The position numbers were made by a program, and so were the translations under genes. A model generated the notes under the pieces. That model searched no databases, had not been told where the DNA came from, and was given only the letters and a program-made list of their open reading frames with translations. DNA of 64,000 nucleotides from Gerris lacustris (Eukaryota; Arthropoda; Insecta; Hemiptera; Gerridae): positions 4,898,001 to 4,962,000 of the forward strand of contig OX578280.1 in NCBI GenBank assembly GCA_951217055.1. The letters run 5' to 3'. Below are positions 62,041 to 64,000 of this stretch, one piece after another (the first letter of the stretch is position 1; each line of letters opens with the position of its first letter).

Positions 62041-63882
62041 AGTGCCAGTCAAGATGTCTCCAAAGAGGTCACAACCAAGAAGGAAATCTACAGGCCTGGT
62101 CTTCCAAAACTGTGGGTCGGCTAAATCATATTTGATGTAGGAGCTCCAATACTCTGCCGTGGTGTCGAATCCAGGAAGAGGGGAGGTTATTTTTTCTACT
62201 ACTATGACAGAAACAGACAATGTATTTGTGTCAGAACCTATGGGAGAAAGGGTACACTGAGCTTGCCCTTTAAAACCTGACAAAGGGGTTTCACCTATAC
62301 CCCAGATGCTAGTGTTACAATGCTCAATCTTTAATTTTAATCGTTGAGCACATTCCTGTGTAACAAATGAGGTGTGACTACCAGAGTCTATCACGAGTCT
62401 GATGGGGGTTGAGCCCTTGTCTGAACTAAGTATACCTAGGGCGGTACCTAGCATAGTATTCACTTGGGAGAGAGTAGAGCTAAGAGAGGTTTTATGGTTT
62501 GATGAAGTGGAAGGCTGCACTTGATCATGTTTGGTGGTTGGGGAGGATGAAGCTTTACCAGGCTGATGAAGGAGAGAGTGGTGTTTGTTCCTACAGAATT
62601 TGCACCTCCACTTTGATGTACATAAATGACTGGGATGACCGTTCTGGAAACAGTTACGGCACCCTTGATAGTTACTAAGTAATTGGTTGCGGGCATCCAA
62701 CGATGCGTTACAGAATTTAACGCATTTACTGATAAAATGAGGTCCGCCGCACACATAGCAAGGGGATAGCTTAGTAGGCTTGTCACTAGTGGCTCTATTA
62801 GTCCCACGTTTAGAGCTAGCAGGTTGGGCATTAGAAACTAGAACGGTCTTTTTAGAAGATTTTACTTGAAAAGGAGACAATTTTGCTGAGGGCTCGGTAG
62901 TTGATTTATTGCCGGAGGCAAAAACTAGCTCAGCTGCATTGCAGCGTTTACGAACAAATTCGACGAGCTTGTCGAAGCTAGGGAACTCTCTGGTGTTATT
63001 GCTTTCAAAAGCTATGCGTGTGTCCGGGTCTAAACTACGGGAACATAGCTGGAAGAGAATAAACTCATCAAGCGCAGGAATGCCTAACATTTGGAGAGCG
63101 GCTAAAGTCTCCGAGAGGAAGCTGAGCCTACCACTTAACACGTCAGGAGATGGCTTTTTGGCAAGAGGTTTCAGCTCCAACAAACTATCCAAATAATTGC
63201 CAGCCAATAAACGTTTGTTGTCGTAAATATTTTTTATAGATTTCCAAGCTATATTGAAATTTGCCTCCGTGATAGGTAGCTTGGCAATGGTAGATGCAGC
63301 GGGATCTTCTAAACTTGCAACTAGGTAATGGAATTTATCTATGTCCCTCAGCTCATCATCCCCAATAACCAAACTCTCAAACAAGTCCCTAAAACGGGTC
63401 CACTTGGACCGATCACCATCAAACTTAATTAAAGGGATGGTGGGTAATTTAGCTCTAGCTCTAGACGATCCACATATCGTGGTGCTGTTAAAAGGTAGAG
63501 CACTGGTACTAGCCTTGGCTGAGGCTGCTTCGTTAATCATAAAGTTATACGAATTAGCCTCATGCATATATCGTTTTGCGGCATTCCGCTGGAGGTGGTC
63601 TGACGCAATAGCGGATTCAGAACCATCATCCTCTAATAATTCACACAGCTCATTGTAAAGTGAGCTGTATGTGCTATATAATGTATTAAGTGTAATAATC
63701 ATACCCTTGAACATCGGGACCTGAGTATAATCAGAGATTGCAGCCTTCCCCTGATCTCGGATTTCCCGGATGTCCTCTAGGGTGCCCTTGAGCTTCTTCC
63801 TGATGGACGCGGCCATGTCGAGACCGGACGCTGCGTCACCAGACGGGTTAACAGGATCTCCCATCATAGCGTGAAAAAACAA
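62035..63882 (-). CDS. gag: BEL/Pao Gag-protease (element 2)
   Basis: 615 codons from ATG 63882. Residues about 140-280 form the DUF1759-type Gag domain (LPTIPLIKFDGDRSKWTRFR, FHYLVASLEDPAA, NIYDNKRLLAGNYL). Cysteine-rich zinc knuckles follow at about 390-455 (CYVCGGPHFISKC, CRNCFQNGHPSHLC, CKFCRNKHHSLLH). The retropepsin-like protease lies at about 505-615 with LVIDSGSHTSFV as the catalytic Asp motif and FLLGCDLFGDIL near the end. The stop at 62035 lies in the inserted poly(A)-tailed fragment, so the frame was originally joined to pol. The region looks intact otherwise. Confidence 0.93.
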   Translation of the reverse strand: MFFHAMMGDPVNPSGDAASGLDMAASIRKKLKGTLEDIREIRDQGKAAISDYTQVPMFKGMIITLNTLYSTYSSLYNELCELLEDDGSESAIASDHLQRNAAKRYMHEANSYNFMINEAASAKASTSALPFNSTTICGSSRARAKLPTIPLIKFDGDRSKWTRFRDLFESLVIGDDELRDIDKFHYLVASLEDPAASTIAKLPITEANFNIAWKSIKNIYDNKRLLAGNYLDSLLELKPLAKKPSPDVLSGRLSFLSETLAALQMLGIPALDEFILFQLCSRSLDPDTRIAFESNNTREFPSFDKLVEFVRKRCNAAELVFASGNKSTTEPSAKLSPFQVKSSKKTVLVSNAQPASSKRGTNRATSDKPTKLSPCYVCGGPHFISKCVKFCNASLDARNQLLSNYQGCRNCFQNGHPSHLCTSKWRCKFCRNKHHSLLHQPGKASSSPTTKHDQVQPSTSSNHKTSLSSTLSQVNTMLGTALGILSSDKGSTPIRLVIDSGSHTSFVTQECAQRLKLKIEHCNTSIWGIGETPLSGFKGQAQCTLSPIGSDTNTLSVSVIVVEKITSPLPGFDTTAEYWSSYIKYDLADPQFWKTRPVDFLLGCDLFGDILTGTI

Positions 63883-64000
63883 GAAAAGAATAAAATAAGT
63901 AAATAATAAGCAATAAAATCTCTAAACTCTGTAACAACCTAACAAATAACAAATACCTAAAAATCAAACCTAAATAACAGGGTAAGTGGTAACTACAGGG
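63883..64000 (-). other. 5' leader of BEL element 2
   Basis: AT-rich leader upstream of the gag ATG on the minus strand. The primer-binding site and the 5' LTR lie beyond position 64000. Confidence 0.6.

Overview
The window looks like part of an animal nuclear genome, most likely an insect with a large, AT-rich, transposon-laden genome. The evidence is a conserved eukaryotic gene split by a very long intron, BEL/Pao LTR retrotransposons, mariner, PIF/Harbinger-like, piggyBac-like and Helitron-like sequences, LINE debris and many (TA)n tracts. I cannot name the species from sequence alone; Hemiptera is plausible but unproven. No bacterial features are present.

The only host gene I can support is P5CS (ALDH18A1 type, proline biosynthesis) on the + strand. 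Two adjacent coding exons of its glutamate 5-kinase domain lie at 4703-4888 and 45691-45834. They join in phase 0 with GT/AG splice sites, so one intron of 40,802 bp separates them. The first coding exon(s) and everything after residue ...DHGKS lie outside the window or in introns I could not resolve.

The intron is a layered store of mobile DNA. At 16117-22419 sits a 6,303 bp BEL/Pao element with two 430 bp LTRs that differ at one visible site and a 5 bp target duplication. Its gag is frameshifted and the end of its integrase is missing, so it probably moved recently using proteins supplied in trans. A deleted mariner is at 23487-24257, a LINE reverse-transcriptase remnant at 6635-7110, a LINE endonuclease remnant at 29847-30077, and a transposase helix-turn-helix remnant at 8908-9144. 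There are several TIR elements, one of them inserted exactly inside a (TA)n microsatellite (37975-38779), and a complex nested inverted region at 32270-36535.

Right of exon 2 the pattern continues: a second copy of a 799 bp PIF-like MITE, a Helitron-like element with a 148 bp tandem array, a perfect 31 bp GC-rich hairpin, and on the minus strand a second, better preserved BEL/Pao element (58368-63882). That element has its gag-protease and RT-RNaseH-integrase parts separated by a short poly(A)-tailed insertion. Its 5' LTR is beyond the window.

The most unusual signal is a set of four repeat families, called A to D here. They differ in sequence but share one design: imperfect inverted ends of the form AATAGT-N-ATTTATG-N-AACTAGG, enclosing a small CpG-rich hairpin island of the CTCGGC-TTCG-CCTCGG kind. 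Family A also carries a conserved short ORF whose last residues (LSRERYELTY) resemble the start of the core-binding domain of Crypton-type tyrosine recombinases. A second unusual group has a tRNA-like domain in the middle of a fold-back element instead of at its 5' end.
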